NCBI GenBank assembly: GCA_020722815.1
Contig: DYKB01000021.1
Location: 1 to 64,000 of the forward strand
Source: Caldithrix sp.
Lineage (GTDB): Bacteria; Zhuqueibacterota; Zhuqueibacteria; Thermofontimicrobiales; Sulfurfontimicrobiaceae
Direction of reading: 5' to 3'
DNA: 64,000 bases
Each line of letters begins with the position of its first letter. Positions within the stretch are counted from its first letter, which is position 1. The notes beneath the pieces were generated by a model. The model saw only the letters and a program-made list of their open reading frames with translations. It was not told where the DNA came from and made no database searches. This document shows, one piece after another, positions 24,556 through 33,925 of this stretch. A program made the translations under genes and the position numbers.

Positions 24556-25364
24556 TTTATTATCCTTTATTTTTTAAATAGGCAACTGCTCCGACTCTCA
24601 TTACCGATGCTTCCTAAAACGACAGCTACCTTGAAGTAAATCCCAAAACTGGTAATTTCTGGTAAAAATAATAACCAGTCAGGAGTTTTTAATAACAACC
24701 AGAATTTAGTAGTCGTTCACAGAGTGAATCAAATCTGTCATTCCCGCATGTTCTTGGCGGGAATCTATCTTTTTTCAGACCAATGGATGCCCGATTAAAG
24801 CATTCGGGCATGACTGAAGCTATTATTTTATCATACCTGTGAACGGATATAGAATTTATTGTTTAACTTACTGATTTTATTGGTTTTGATAAAGTAAAGT
24901 CACATTATTGCCAGTGATAAATAAGCCGCATACAATTTATTGTCTATTAGCATCTATATGTATTACACATACACTATATTCAAATTATTTTTAAAAAGCA
25001 AGTCTTTTTTAAAAAATTTTACTAGTTCCAACTCAATTCAGGAAGGCGAAAAGTTATCATTCGAATGGACAAATTCCATTGGGAAATTACCAGTAAATGC
25101 CTGCTGGAACAGGCGCTGGCCATTATGAATGGATGTTATATTAAACACATCAAATTTGATATTTCCAAAAATGTGGAAATTGATTTCAGTTTTAAAATCG
25201 GTGCTATTTTTTTGAGTGTGTTGATCTCGCTAGCGGAGAGGTCATCCAAATTAAAGATTCAAAAAAAAGCATTGACAATGTAGAATAAATTTTATAATTT
25301 ATAGTAATGTAATTTTATAATTAAGAAATTATATTTTTGAAATCATTAACAGATCTGTACTTAA
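24556..25364. other. Non-coding stretch with repeat A copy 2 upstream of the IS
   Basis: Holds repeat A copy 2 (24713-24846). A 72-codon plus-strand frame at 25065-25283 (MDKFHWEITSKCLLEQALAI at its start) could be a remnant, but I see no family resemblance or good start site. Confidence 0.45.
24713..24846. repeat. MITE-like dispersed repeat A, copy 2
   Basis: The termini TCGTTCACAG (24713-24722) and CCTGTGAACGG (24836-24846) are inverted. The interior GAATCAAATCTG, TGTCATTCCCGCATGTTCTT, CAGACCAATGGATGCCCGAT and GAAGCTATTATTTTATCA is collinear with the 6426-6566 copy. This copy has the better preserved right end. Confidence 0.75.
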
Positions 25365-25384
25365 AGGGACTGTCACGAAATAAC

Positions 25385-25413
25385 TTGACTATTTAAAAAA
25401 GGTTTTGTATATT
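25385..25413 (+). promoter_or_regulatory. Sigma-70-type promoter of the transposase
   Basis: TTGACT (25385-25390), a 17-base spacer, then TATATT (25408-25413), six bases before the transposase ATG. Transcription would start near the start codon, implying a leaderless or nearly leaderless mRNA. The -35 box overlaps the inner end of the left terminal repeat. The same promoter recurs at 37600-37628. Confidence 0.7.
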
Positions 25414-25419
25414 GTAGTC

Positions 25420-26634
25420 ATGGAAAATACAAACCTTATCAAACGACGCTATGAATTACTTAAGCCCATAATGAACGAACGGTTACGCCGATTATGGAGC
25501 GCGTCCGAGGCCAGCGCGCTGGGGCACGGAGGTATCCGTTGCGTTGCGGAGGCAACGGGACTATCTCCCACCACAATTTCCAAGGGTATCAAGGAATTGG
25601 CCACAAAAACCAAGTTAGCGAATAAACGTGTTCGCCAGCCTGGCGGTGGTCGCCGTAAAATCGTGGCGCAGTTGCCGGCGGTTGAAAATGAACTGTTACA
25701 ATTGATTGAACCCACGGTCCGTGGGGAACCGGACTCGCCGCTGTTATGGACGACCAAGAGCCTGCGGCATCTGGCGGACGAATTAACCGCGCGTGGTTAT
25801 CCGCTGAGTCGGAATCGGGTGGCTGAACTCCTGAAAAAACATAATTTTAGCTTACAAGCGAATCGGAAAACGGATGCGGGTCGGAGCCATCCGGATCGGG
25901 ATGCGCAATTTCAATATATCCATGACAAAGTCGTCGCGTTCCAAGCGGCGCAGCAACCGGTGATCTCGGTGGATACCAAAAAGAAAGAACTGGTGGGGAA
26001 TTTTAAAAATGCGGGTCGCGAATGGAAACGTCAGGGAACGGCGGAGCAGGTTAAAGTCTACGATTTTCCGAGTGCTGCCGAAGGCAAGGCGATTCCGTAT
26101 GGGGTTTATGATCTGATGCAGAATGCGGATTGGGTTAGCGTTGGTACCAATCATGATACCGCCGAATTTGCAGTGGAAACCATTCGCAAGTGGTGGTATC
26201 AAATGGGACGGCAGGTCTACCCGCAGGCCCACCAATTATTAATTACCGCCGATGGTGGTGGTAGTAATGGTTCGCGCGTGCGCTTATGGAAAAAAGAAAT
26301 TCAGGATTTGGCCAATGAAACGGGTTTGGAAATGGTGATTTGTCATTATCCCCCAGGAACCAGTAAATGGAATAAAATTGAACATCGCTTGTTTTCATTT
26401 ATTACGAAAAATTGGCGGGGAAAGCCATTAATCACGCACGAAGTGGTGGTTAATTTAATTGGTGCCACCACGACCACCACCGGCTTAACGGTCGAATGTC
26501 AATTGGACCCGCCGGAATATGAAAAAGGTCGGACGGTCAGTGCGTCAGAATTTGAGCAAATTCGGCTCGTTCAGGATCAATTTCATGGGGAGTGGAATTA
26601 TAAAATTGTGCCGAATATGCTTAAAAATAACTAA
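25420..26634 (+). CDS. ISAzo13-family transposase (DDE)
   Basis: A 404-residue DDE transposase of the ISAzo13/Rhodopirellula type (PF07592). The N-terminal helix-turn-helix region is EATGLSPTTISKGIKEL, followed by RVRQPGGGRRK. The catalytic region has VISVDTKKKELVG (first Asp), LITADGGGSNGSR (second Asp) and YPPGTSKWNKIEHRLFSFI (Glu). All expected catalytic motifs are present and the frame is intact, so the element may be active. The stop codon overlaps the right terminal repeat by two bases. Confidence 0.95.
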   Translation: MENTNLIKRRYELLKPIMNERLRRLWSASEASALGHGGIRCVAEATGLSPTTISKGIKELATKTKLANKRVRQPGGGRRKIVAQLPAVENELLQLIEPTVRGEPDSPLLWTTKSLRHLADELTARGYPLSRNRVAELLKKHNFSLQANRKTDAGRSHPDRDAQFQYIHDKVVAFQAAQQPVISVDTKKKELVGNFKNAGREWKRQGTAEQVKVYDFPSAAEGKAIPYGVYDLMQNADWVSVGTNHDTAEFAVETIRKWWYQMGRQVYPQAHQLLITADGGGSNGSRVRLWKKEIQDLANETGLEMVICHYPPGTSKWNKIEHRLFSFITKNWRGKPLITHEVVVNLIGATTTTTGLTVECQLDPPEYEKGRTVSASEFEQIRLVQDQFHGEWNYKIVPNMLKNN

Positions 26635-26654
26635 GTTATTTTGTGACAATCCCT

Positions 26655-26786
26655 AAGCAATTGTCATTTGCTGGTTATGGTGAAACGAATCCAATTTTTA
26701 CAAATCAATTACCAGAAGGTCGTTTCTTAAATCGAACAGTTCAGGTTTATATTGGCTATCCTGCTGGTGAAATCGCACAAAAATAA
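26655..26786 (+). pseudogene. 3' remnant of an OmpA-family gene
   Basis: Immediately after the IS right end an open frame reads KQLSFAGYGETNPIFTNQ, PEGRFLNRTVQVYIGYP and stops at 26786. This matches the last strand and helix of the OmpA-C peptidoglycan-binding domain (GYGExxP...GRxxNRRVEV). Only 43 codons are left; I find no upstream part before the IS at 25365, so the IS insertion was accompanied by a deletion. Confidence 0.7.
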
Positions 26787-26871
26787 AAATGGATTTTACT
26801 GTTCAGTCAGATTTTGTTTAATGAAATTTTCTACGTTTATCGTTTTGCTATAAAATTTTGCATACCATTTT

Positions 26872-27867
26872 TTAAAAACGCGATGCATCTAAAATTTCTT
26901 CAAGTTTTCCATTCACATCTAATCCGGCGTGTTGACCGCTGCCGGAAAAGAGTAAATTCCGGGAGATCTTTTCATAAAAATGGATTTCAACTTCAGAATT
27001 CAGCGACTCTGAAACGCGTTTGAGCATTTTCAAATCATAAGGAGCGTGTAATAATCCACCAGTATGACGCACTGCCGTGATCGCTAAAAGGAATTTTTTA
27101 TCACTAATTGTCAATTTCACTTCCGAATCAGTCACCTGAAGCGATTCCAAAACCGCACCTGTATAGGTTGTAAAACGATACAACCGGTCCTGCCAGAGAA
27201 AACCAGCGAGAAATCCGCGAAAGGAGCCTGATAGCCAGGGAATTTTTGCCACCGAACAGAAGAAACTGATCCCGCTGACTTCAAAATGGTTCGATTGAAT
27301 CCAGATGTAGGCACTGGGAAAAGACTTGCCCCAATCTTTTTCAATATACCCACGGCCACCGGTAAAATCAATGATTTCCTGATCCAATGATAACGCGCCC
27401 GATAGCGAATGATCCATGCTCAGGACACCATGATAACACTCCATAAAGGGAACGAAACGATACCAGCCCATTACACCCGGAGATATGAATCGAACTGGCC
27501 AGGGCTTTTGTCGGGAAAATTTTACTTTACCAATCAAGGTACGTGCTGCATCATCTAAATTTAAGTCAATCTGATCTGCCTGAAAAATATTCTCTCCAAT
27601 CTGGAATTTAAATTTCGTATTGGAAGTACTAAATTCTTCAATTTGAAAACGATGATAAGTTGATCGATGATTTTGCCTATCCAGGATTTGAATAAAGGCA
27701 TGAGTTTCATTTTGTTGGGTCCCGATAAAAATACCTGGAATAATTGCCAAAATATTTGTATGAATGGCATCAACCAATTTAAAAAAGTAGCCTTCAAAAT
27801 AATTATTTTTTTTATTATTCGATTGAAAAACAGATGGTCGCCAAATTTTTATCAAATTCAGATTCAT
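26872..27867 (-). CDS. Tocopherol cyclase-like protein
   Basis: A 331-residue protein of the tocopherol cyclase family (PF14249), whose plant and cyanobacterial members close the chromanol ring of vitamin E. The family hallmark GGRGYIEKDWGKSFPSAYIW (170-189) with the preceding GVMGWYRFVPFMECYHGVLS (131-150) is clear. There is no signal peptide. The upstream divergent neighbour is a UbiA-type prenyltransferase, so a prenylated aromatic substrate is plausible. In many bacteria such proteins have unknown function, so the true reaction is open. Confidence 0.82.
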   Translation of the reverse strand: MNLNLIKIWRPSVFQSNNKKNNYFEGYFFKLVDAIHTNILAIIPGIFIGTQQNETHAFIQILDRQNHRSTYHRFQIEEFSTSNTKFKFQIGENIFQADQIDLNLDDAARTLIGKVKFSRQKPWPVRFISPGVMGWYRFVPFMECYHGVLSMDHSLSGALSLDQEIIDFTGGRGYIEKDWGKSFPSAYIWIQSNHFEVSGISFFCSVAKIPWLSGSFRGFLAGFLWQDRLYRFTTYTGAVLESLQVTDSEVKLTISDKKFLLAITAVRHTGGLLHAPYDLKMLKRVSESLNSEVEIHFYEKISRNLLFSGSGQHAGLDVNGKLEEILDASRF

Positions 27868-28029
27868 TATGATGCCTTTATGCTTTCTATTATTGAAAAT
27901 TGATAAATTTTGAATCCTTAATTAATACGCGGTAGCGCTTAATGCCAAATAATAAAAATAGATATGGTTTTTTCAGATTAAATGCAATATATTTTTAGTA
28001 GTCAATACTAAATAAACGCTGGAGATCAA

Positions 28030-28962
28030 ATGGACAAAAAAACACCAAGCTTTTTTCAAAAAATACGGGCCCCCTTTTTGTCATCAATATTAACCCCACT
28101 TATCGTCGGAACGCTACTGTCGCTCAAAATAACGGGAAATTTGAATTTCTTTGCATTCTTTCTTGTTTTGATTGATGGAATTGCTTTGCACGTTGCGACA
28201 AATGTTTATAATGATATTTATGACACCATTCAGGGGACTGACAAGGTGAATGTTCACCGAAATGAATTTAGCGGGGGTTCGGGAATTTTATTAAATCATC
28301 CTGAATTAATGGGGGAAATGTTTTGGATTGCCCGTTCGGCACTCATTTTGGCATTTTTTACGACTTTCGGTTTAATGTTTTTTGTAAATAAAGTCTTCTG
28401 GCCGTAGTTATGGGGCCTCTATTTACTTTCAGCATTTTTTAGCAAATTTTATACGGCAGCGCCGATTAAATTGGCCTATCGCGGACTGGGTGAAATTGCT
28501 GTCTGGTTTGCTTTTGGCCCGATGGCAATTTCAATCGCAACCATCAGTCAAAACGTTGAATTTAGTCCTGTCGTCCTGGCAGCAATATCTCCAACGGGAA
28601 TCAGTACCCTTTCAATTCTCTTAATTGGCCAATTAATCGATCTTCAAGCCGATAAATCAGGTGGAAAATTTGGAGTAGCCGCCAGATTGGGAACCAAATT
28701 TACGTCCTATTTATACTTTTTTGTTCAATTATTACTTATGAGTGATATTTTGCTGTCAGGATTTTATTTTATTGAGAATGGTTGGAGTCTTATATTCGCC
28801 ATTATTCCCTATTTTTTCTTGCTTCCGACAATAATAAAAGTTTTGTATACGCATCATGATCAGCCAGAACACCTTAAAAGAGTGGCCGGATTAAATGTTC
28901 AGCTACATTTACTCTTTTCGGCTGGTTTTATATTCGGAATAGGAATTTCTATTTTATTATAA
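28030..28962 (+). pseudogene. UbiA-family prenyltransferase with in-frame amber codon
   Basis: The plus strand encodes a MenA-like membrane prenyltransferase in one frame, broken only by TAG at 28405-28407 (FFVNKVFWP, stop, LWGLYLLSAFFSKFYTAAP). Without the stop the protein would have 310 residues, normal for the family. Motif 1 is NVYNDIYDTIQGTDK (first Asp-rich site) and motif 2 is QLIDLQADKSGGK. GGAG is six bases before ATG 28030. TAG ends other genes here (e.g. 56670-56672 and 45103-45105), so general recoding is unlikely. It is either a recent pseudogene or a sequence error. The product would add a prenyl chain to an aromatic acceptor. Confidence 0.8.
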
Positions 28963-29110
28963 AACAATCTTACCCTCCTTCTTTTCAGAATTAAATAGAT
29001 TACCGCATGTTTTTACTTGAGATTTTCTCAAAGAATCATTATATTTAAAGAACTAGGATCTCAAAAATAATAACATCAATCGGCTTCATTGACGAAAGGA
29101 ACTTGATCTC

Positions 29111-31990
29111 ATGCTGAAGACATTGATTTGTATCTTGTTACTAATATTTTCGCTGCCGATTTGGGCAGATGATAATTCAGAATTTCGGGCAACCTGGGTC
29201 ATTACCTGGGATTTGATCAATAAGTACAACAGTGTTGATCAGAACAAAACGCTTTGTCGGCAGATTTTAGATAATCATGTGAAAGCGAACATGAATGCGG
29301 TCCTCTGGCAGGTGCGTCAGGATGGGACGGTCTACTATAAATCAGCGATTGAACCGTGGGGAAAATATGCCGGTTATAAAAATCCAGGTTATGATCCGCT
29401 TGAATATGCGATTCAGGAGGCGCATAACCGGGGTCTGGAATTGCATGCCTGGTTTAATGTTTTTCGATGTGCGGATAAATTGTTTGGGAGTCCGGCGTAT
29501 GAGCATCCCGAATGGATATGTACCAATCAGGATGGCCAATTCATGACAAAACATTATTGTCTTTCGCCAGGCTTGAAAGAAGTTCGGGATTACCTGGTAA
29601 AGATGGTCATGGAGATCGTTCGGAATTATGATGTCGATGGGATTCATTTCGATTATGTCCGCTGGAATGAATTCGATGATGATGACATGACTTTAAATTT
29701 TACTGAAAGTGAAGCAGCCTATCCGTTTGATGGTGTTTATCTCGAAAAGAAATTTCAAAAGGCCAATTCGCTAAGTGGAAAACGCTTTCTTTATGATGTC
29801 GAACATCCCTATCAGAATGGCGTTCCCAAGGGTTTTCCAACCTGGGCGGATTGGCGGCGCTGGTGTGTAACCGAGTTTGTTCGGGCGGCGCATGATTCCA
29901 TTCAAAGCCTTAAACCCTGGGTGCGATTATCGGCTGCAGCGCTGGGGCGCTATCGATGGGATTTTGAGATTGGCTGGGATGGCTACAATACGGTTTATCA
30001 GGACGCGGCTCTCTGGTTTAATGAAGGATATATTGAACAATTAACCCCGATGCATTATCACTGGCTTGATCCTTATGATTTTTATCAGATGCTGGCGGGA
30101 CCCAAAGGGGATAGTCATTATGATAAATGCTGGGGCTATTTTATTCAACCGGGAATAAAAGCGGGTCGACTTTTTTCGGCGGGTCCGGCTTCCTATTTAC
30201 TAAAAGATAAAAATATCTGGGGGAATCATGTTGATCTGGTTAAAAAAGCCCGACAAATTCCCTGGCTGGATGGGTTTCAATTTTTCAGCTACGCTCAGTG
30301 GCGGGATATGAAATACTGGGATACTGCCCGCGAATTAATATTTCCCCAAAAGGTAAAAATAAGATCTGCGGGAATAAACGAGCAAAAGATGCCGATTGCA
30401 CCGGTCATACAGGTTATCAAACAGGATACTTTTGTTTATTCCATTAAAGTTCAACCGGCCAACAATTTGACGGGCTGGCATTACATTTATCGGGTGAAAG
30501 GGGATAATGTTGATCCGGGTCAAAATGATATTATTAATATCCGATTTGGGACCGGTGCGTATGCCTTTACGGATCGGCTCCCGGATGGCGGGGATAAATT
30601 TCGCTATTACGCCACCGCCGCGGATCGACAACGGTTTGAATCGCTCCCCTCAAATATTTTTGTCACTGATTTAGTGCCTGAAAAACGGACCTTCCCGGAA
30701 CCAGTGGCCATGCAATATGTTATCAAATTGGAAAATAGCTATAAAATTTGCTGGACCCCACTGGGGACAATACCGGCCAGGGGTTATCGCCTTTATGGAA
30801 AATCGGGTGGGCATGATTGGAAATTATTAATTGATGAAAAGATATTGGATGCCTCGAAAACAGAGGTGTTGGTTCCAGTCCTCAATTCTGATGCCTCCTG
30901 GATCTTTACTATTCGAACGGTCGGACGTGGGGAGCCGCCGTATGAATCACCCCAATCTGATGCCTATGGAATCTATCAGGCAGGTGGCGATCAATACCTT
31001 ATTGTGGATGGATTTGACCGGACCCATGCTGATGGAAGCGAGAATGAACATCCCTTCGCCCAACGGATTTCTGAAAGCCTGGTTCGATTGGGCATTTCGC
31101 ATCAATGTTGTGCGGATGATGCAATTGCCGCGAAATTGATTAATCTGCAGAATTATCAAAGTGTTATCTGGATTACCGGTACTGAAAATCCAAAATTTCA
31201 GCAACTGGAATATAACGATATTGCGCGTTTGGCAACGTATTTGAGAAATGGCGGTAAATTGCTCATTTCCGGGAGCGATTTGGCCCTTAATCTGGGGAAA
31301 AATGGCGATACCGCTTCCCAAAAATTTCTTAAAAATTATTTAAAAACCGAATATCGTGAGGACGGCACACAAGGAAATGGCTATCAGGCGGCCGGCATCG
31401 TTGGCAGTATTTTTGATGGATTAAATTTCTCGTTTGATAATAATCAATTTGGATTTAATATTTTAAAACCAGATGTTCTGGATACAACGCTGGAAAGTTA
31501 TCCCTGCCTGAATTATGCGAATGGTGCGGGAATTGCCGGTATCCAGCATTTTAGTCGGGTGGAAAATGCTGTTCAAGCTGCGAAAGCGGTGATTTTGGGA
31601 TTCCCCGTGGAAGCAGTCTATCCGGAATCCATGCGTGATTCCCTTTTGGCGCGTGTTTTTAAATTTTTTAATAATGCACCGACGAGGGTGAATTTAAATG
31701 CAGCGCATCTTTTAAAGAAATTTGAGCTCTATGGTAATTATCCCAATCCCTTTAACGCCGAAACAATAATTCGTTTCTTCATTCCCGAAGATGGAGAATA
31801 TACATTATCAGTTTCAAATTTATTAGGACAGGAAGTGGTAACATTAGGTTCAGGTCTTATTCTTGCTGGTGAACATTCATTTCGATGGAAAGCTTATGAC
31901 CAGCCAGGTGGCATTTATTTCCTTCAATTGAACTATAAACGATCATCAGGAACAGAACGCAAAAATTTTAAAATGATGTTATTGAAATAA
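29111..31990 (+). CDS. T9SS-exported GH10-like glycoside hydrolase (GHL10)
   Basis: A 959-residue secreted enzyme with signal peptide (1-19, ending PIWA) and a GHL10 TIM barrel (about 24-400). It includes FRATWVITWDLINKYN, HAWFNVFRC, DVDGIHFDYVRW (the acid cluster expected at the active site) and LTPMHYHWLDPYDFY. FN3-like modules (about 430-620) and a glutamine-amidotransferase-like alpha/beta region (about 630-840, with GKLLISGSDLALNLG) follow. The last 85 residues are a T9SS type A sorting domain beginning YGNYPNPFNAE. It likely hydrolyses polysaccharide outside the cell; the substrate is not known. Confidence 0.88.
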   Translation: MLKTLICILLLIFSLPIWADDNSEFRATWVITWDLINKYNSVDQNKTLCRQILDNHVKANMNAVLWQVRQDGTVYYKSAIEPWGKYAGYKNPGYDPLEYAIQEAHNRGLELHAWFNVFRCADKLFGSPAYEHPEWICTNQDGQFMTKHYCLSPGLKEVRDYLVKMVMEIVRNYDVDGIHFDYVRWNEFDDDDMTLNFTESEAAYPFDGVYLEKKFQKANSLSGKRFLYDVEHPYQNGVPKGFPTWADWRRWCVTEFVRAAHDSIQSLKPWVRLSAAALGRYRWDFEIGWDGYNTVYQDAALWFNEGYIEQLTPMHYHWLDPYDFYQMLAGPKGDSHYDKCWGYFIQPGIKAGRLFSAGPASYLLKDKNIWGNHVDLVKKARQIPWLDGFQFFSYAQWRDMKYWDTARELIFPQKVKIRSAGINEQKMPIAPVIQVIKQDTFVYSIKVQPANNLTGWHYIYRVKGDNVDPGQNDIINIRFGTGAYAFTDRLPDGGDKFRYYATAADRQRFESLPSNIFVTDLVPEKRTFPEPVAMQYVIKLENSYKICWTPLGTIPARGYRLYGKSGGHDWKLLIDEKILDASKTEVLVPVLNSDASWIFTIRTVGRGEPPYESPQSDAYGIYQAGGDQYLIVDGFDRTHADGSENEHPFAQRISESLVRLGISHQCCADDAIAAKLINLQNYQSVIWITGTENPKFQQLEYNDIARLATYLRNGGKLLISGSDLALNLGKNGDTASQKFLKNYLKTEYREDGTQGNGYQAAGIVGSIFDGLNFSFDNNQFGFNILKPDVLDTTLESYPCLNYANGAGIAGIQHFSRVENAVQAAKAVILGFPVEAVYPESMRDSLLARVFKFFNNAPTRVNLNAAHLLKKFELYGNYPNPFNAETIIRFFIPEDGEYTLSVSNLLGQEVVTLGSGLILAGEHSFRWKAYDQPGGIYFLQLNYKRSSGTERKNFKMMLLK

Positions 31991-32029
31991 AAAATTGAAA
32001 CGGACAAAAATTTTAATCAGGAGATGAAT

Positions 32030-33382
32030 ATGAGTCGACTTATGATTAGTATTTCAGGAATCCGAGGGATAATTGGTGAAACTTTAACACCGGATGCGGT
32101 GGTGAAATATGCTGCCGCTTATGGAACCTTTGTCGGGCCGGGAAAAGTAATTGTTGGACGGGATAGCCGCGTCAGCGGACCGATGATGCATCATGCTGTC
32201 GTGGCTGGCTTACAGGCAGTCGGTTGCACACCAGTGGATGTGGGGATCTGCCCGACACCGACCGTGGAATTTGCCACGCGTCGACATGGGGAAACCGGGG
32301 GGATTATCATCACCGCCAGTCATAATCCCATTCAGTGGAATGCCTTGAAATTGTTGAATAAAGATGGTCTGTTTTTAAACGCGGATCAGGGAAATCGCGT
32401 CATTGAAATTGCGAGTACCGAAAAATTTAAATATGTTTCCTATAATGAACTGGGAAAATATGAAACATTTACCAATGCCATTCAGGAACATCAGGAAGCG
32501 GTGCTAAATTTGCCCTATATCGATGTGCCAGCACTCCAAAAACGCCGTTTTAAAGTCGTAATCGATGGTGTCAATGGGGCGGGTTCGGTCTGTATGCCAG
32601 AATTTTTACAAAAATTAGGCTGCGAAGTGGTGGCGATTAATTGTACTCCTGACGGCATTTTCCCGCATACGCCGGAACCAGTCCCGGAAAATTTAACCCA
32701 ACTGTGTGAAAGTGTGAAAAAGAATAACGCCGATATCGGATTTGCAGTTGATCCCGATGCGGATAGATTAGCAATCGTATCTGAAAAAGGGATTCCACTG
32801 GGTGAAGAATATACACTGGCATTGGCTATCAAATTTCTGTTGATGAAAAAGCGCGGTCCGGTGGTCATCAATGCCTCAACGAGTCTGGCTTCCGAAGATA
32901 TCGCTCGCAAGTTCGGCGTGGATGTTATCCGCACCAAAGTTGGTGAAATTCACGTCACACAAAAATTACTTGAAATTAATGCCGTCATTGGCGGTGAAGG
33001 AAATGGGGGGATTATTCTGCCGGATGTGCATCCGGGTCGCGATGCTGTCGTGGGGATTGCGCTGACATTGCAGGCGCTTCTCGAATCCGGAAAAACTATT
33101 TCCCAACTTAAATCTTCATTGCCACAATATGAAATCGTAAAACTAAAACTCGAATTGGGTGATGCTGATCCGAAAACAATCTTAAATAAATTAATTGAAC
33201 GCCATGCTCAGGAAAAAATTGATCAAATCGACGGGGTGAAATTTTTAGGAAATCGAACCTGGGTTCAGGTACGTGCTTCCAATACCGAGCCGATTGTTCG
33301 AATAATGGCCGAAGCCCCAACCGCACAGGATGCACAAATGCTTGGAGAAAAATATCTCCAGGAAATTCGAAGCTTAATTTAA
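32030..33382 (+). CDS. glmM: Phosphoglucosamine mutase / phosphomannomutase family
   Basis: A 450-residue alpha-D-phosphohexomutase, which interconverts sugar 1- and 6-phosphates. Present are the phosphoserine loop TASHNP (Ser97), the metal loop DPDADR, the sugar-specificity loop GEGNGG and the phosphate-binding loop RASNTEPIVRIMAEA. GEGNGG and the overall length favour the GlmM/ManB-like archaeal-type group; glucosamine versus mannose specificity is not certain from sequence. ATG 32030 is chosen because AGGAG is six bases upstream. It follows the GH10-like gene by 39 bases and may supply precursors for surface glycan. Confidence 0.88.
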   Translation: MSRLMISISGIRGIIGETLTPDAVVKYAAAYGTFVGPGKVIVGRDSRVSGPMMHHAVVAGLQAVGCTPVDVGICPTPTVEFATRRHGETGGIIITASHNPIQWNALKLLNKDGLFLNADQGNRVIEIASTEKFKYVSYNELGKYETFTNAIQEHQEAVLNLPYIDVPALQKRRFKVVIDGVNGAGSVCMPEFLQKLGCEVVAINCTPDGIFPHTPEPVPENLTQLCESVKKNNADIGFAVDPDADRLAIVSEKGIPLGEEYTLALAIKFLLMKKRGPVVINASTSLASEDIARKFGVDVIRTKVGEIHVTQKLLEINAVIGGEGNGGIILPDVHPGRDAVVGIALTLQALLESGKTISQLKSSLPQYEIVKLKLELGDADPKTILNKLIERHAQEKIDQIDGVKFLGNRTWVQVRASNTEPIVRIMAEAPTAQDAQMLGEKYLQEIRSLI

Positions 33383-33925
33383 TCTGAGCGAGCAATTGCT
33401 TTTACATTGATGAATTTAAGATTTTAAAAATTCATTTTTGTAAAAAATAATAAAATGACAAATCTATTCCTATAAACTTATTTGGCACAATATTTTCCTG
33501 TTTATTTGAATCCTCAATAATAAATGCATTCTTATAATCTTTGAAACTGATTTTTCTTCATTCTTTTCAATAGGTTAGCTTAAAAATGAATTTGACATAA
33601 GAGTAAAAAATGACTGAAAATTATAAATTAAACTGACCAGTTTGGCGTAATTGTCCGGAAAATGAACACTTTGAACTTTGGTCTGTATCTTTTTTGACTT
33701 GTTTCAAATGCCAAAAATTCAGCATATTATTAATTGTTGTTTCCAAATTATATTGTTTTTATTGAGATTATCGCGAGGTTGTTTTGTGAAGATGTTGTAA
33801 AATATCATTTAGTTTTTTGAAAATCCCTACTTTTGATGTATATTAAGATAGATCGACGAAAGCGATTTATGCTCTATAAAATTAAACCGATAGCATTCAT
33901 GCGAACAAAGATTAAGGTTGTAAAA
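33383..33925. other. Non-coding stretch
   Basis: AT-rich upstream region of the next gene; I see no repeat or RNA gene in it. Confidence 0.4.

Larger units (their letters stand above)
25365..26654 (+). mobile_element. ISAzo13-family insertion sequence
   Basis: About 1290 bp bounded by 22-bp terminal inverted repeats at 25365-25386 (starting AGGGACTGTCACGAAATAAC) and 26633-26654 (reverse complement starting AGGGATTGTCACAAAATAAC), with two mismatches. It contains one transposase gene. The GC content is visibly higher than in the surroundings, a sign of recent arrival. No clean target duplication is visible. The right end abuts the 3' remnant of an OmpA-type gene. Confidence 0.88.

Noticed and set aside
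25065-25283. A 72-codon gene before the IS.
   Set aside because: No ribosome-binding site, family resemblance or conserved motif; it may be an old relic but cannot be supported.
28405-28407. General recoding of TAG as a sense codon (e.g. code change) to explain the prenyltransferase.
   Set aside because: TAG is the natural terminator of other genes in the window (45103-45105 and 56670-56672), and in-frame stops in the decayed genes include TAA, TAG and TGA.
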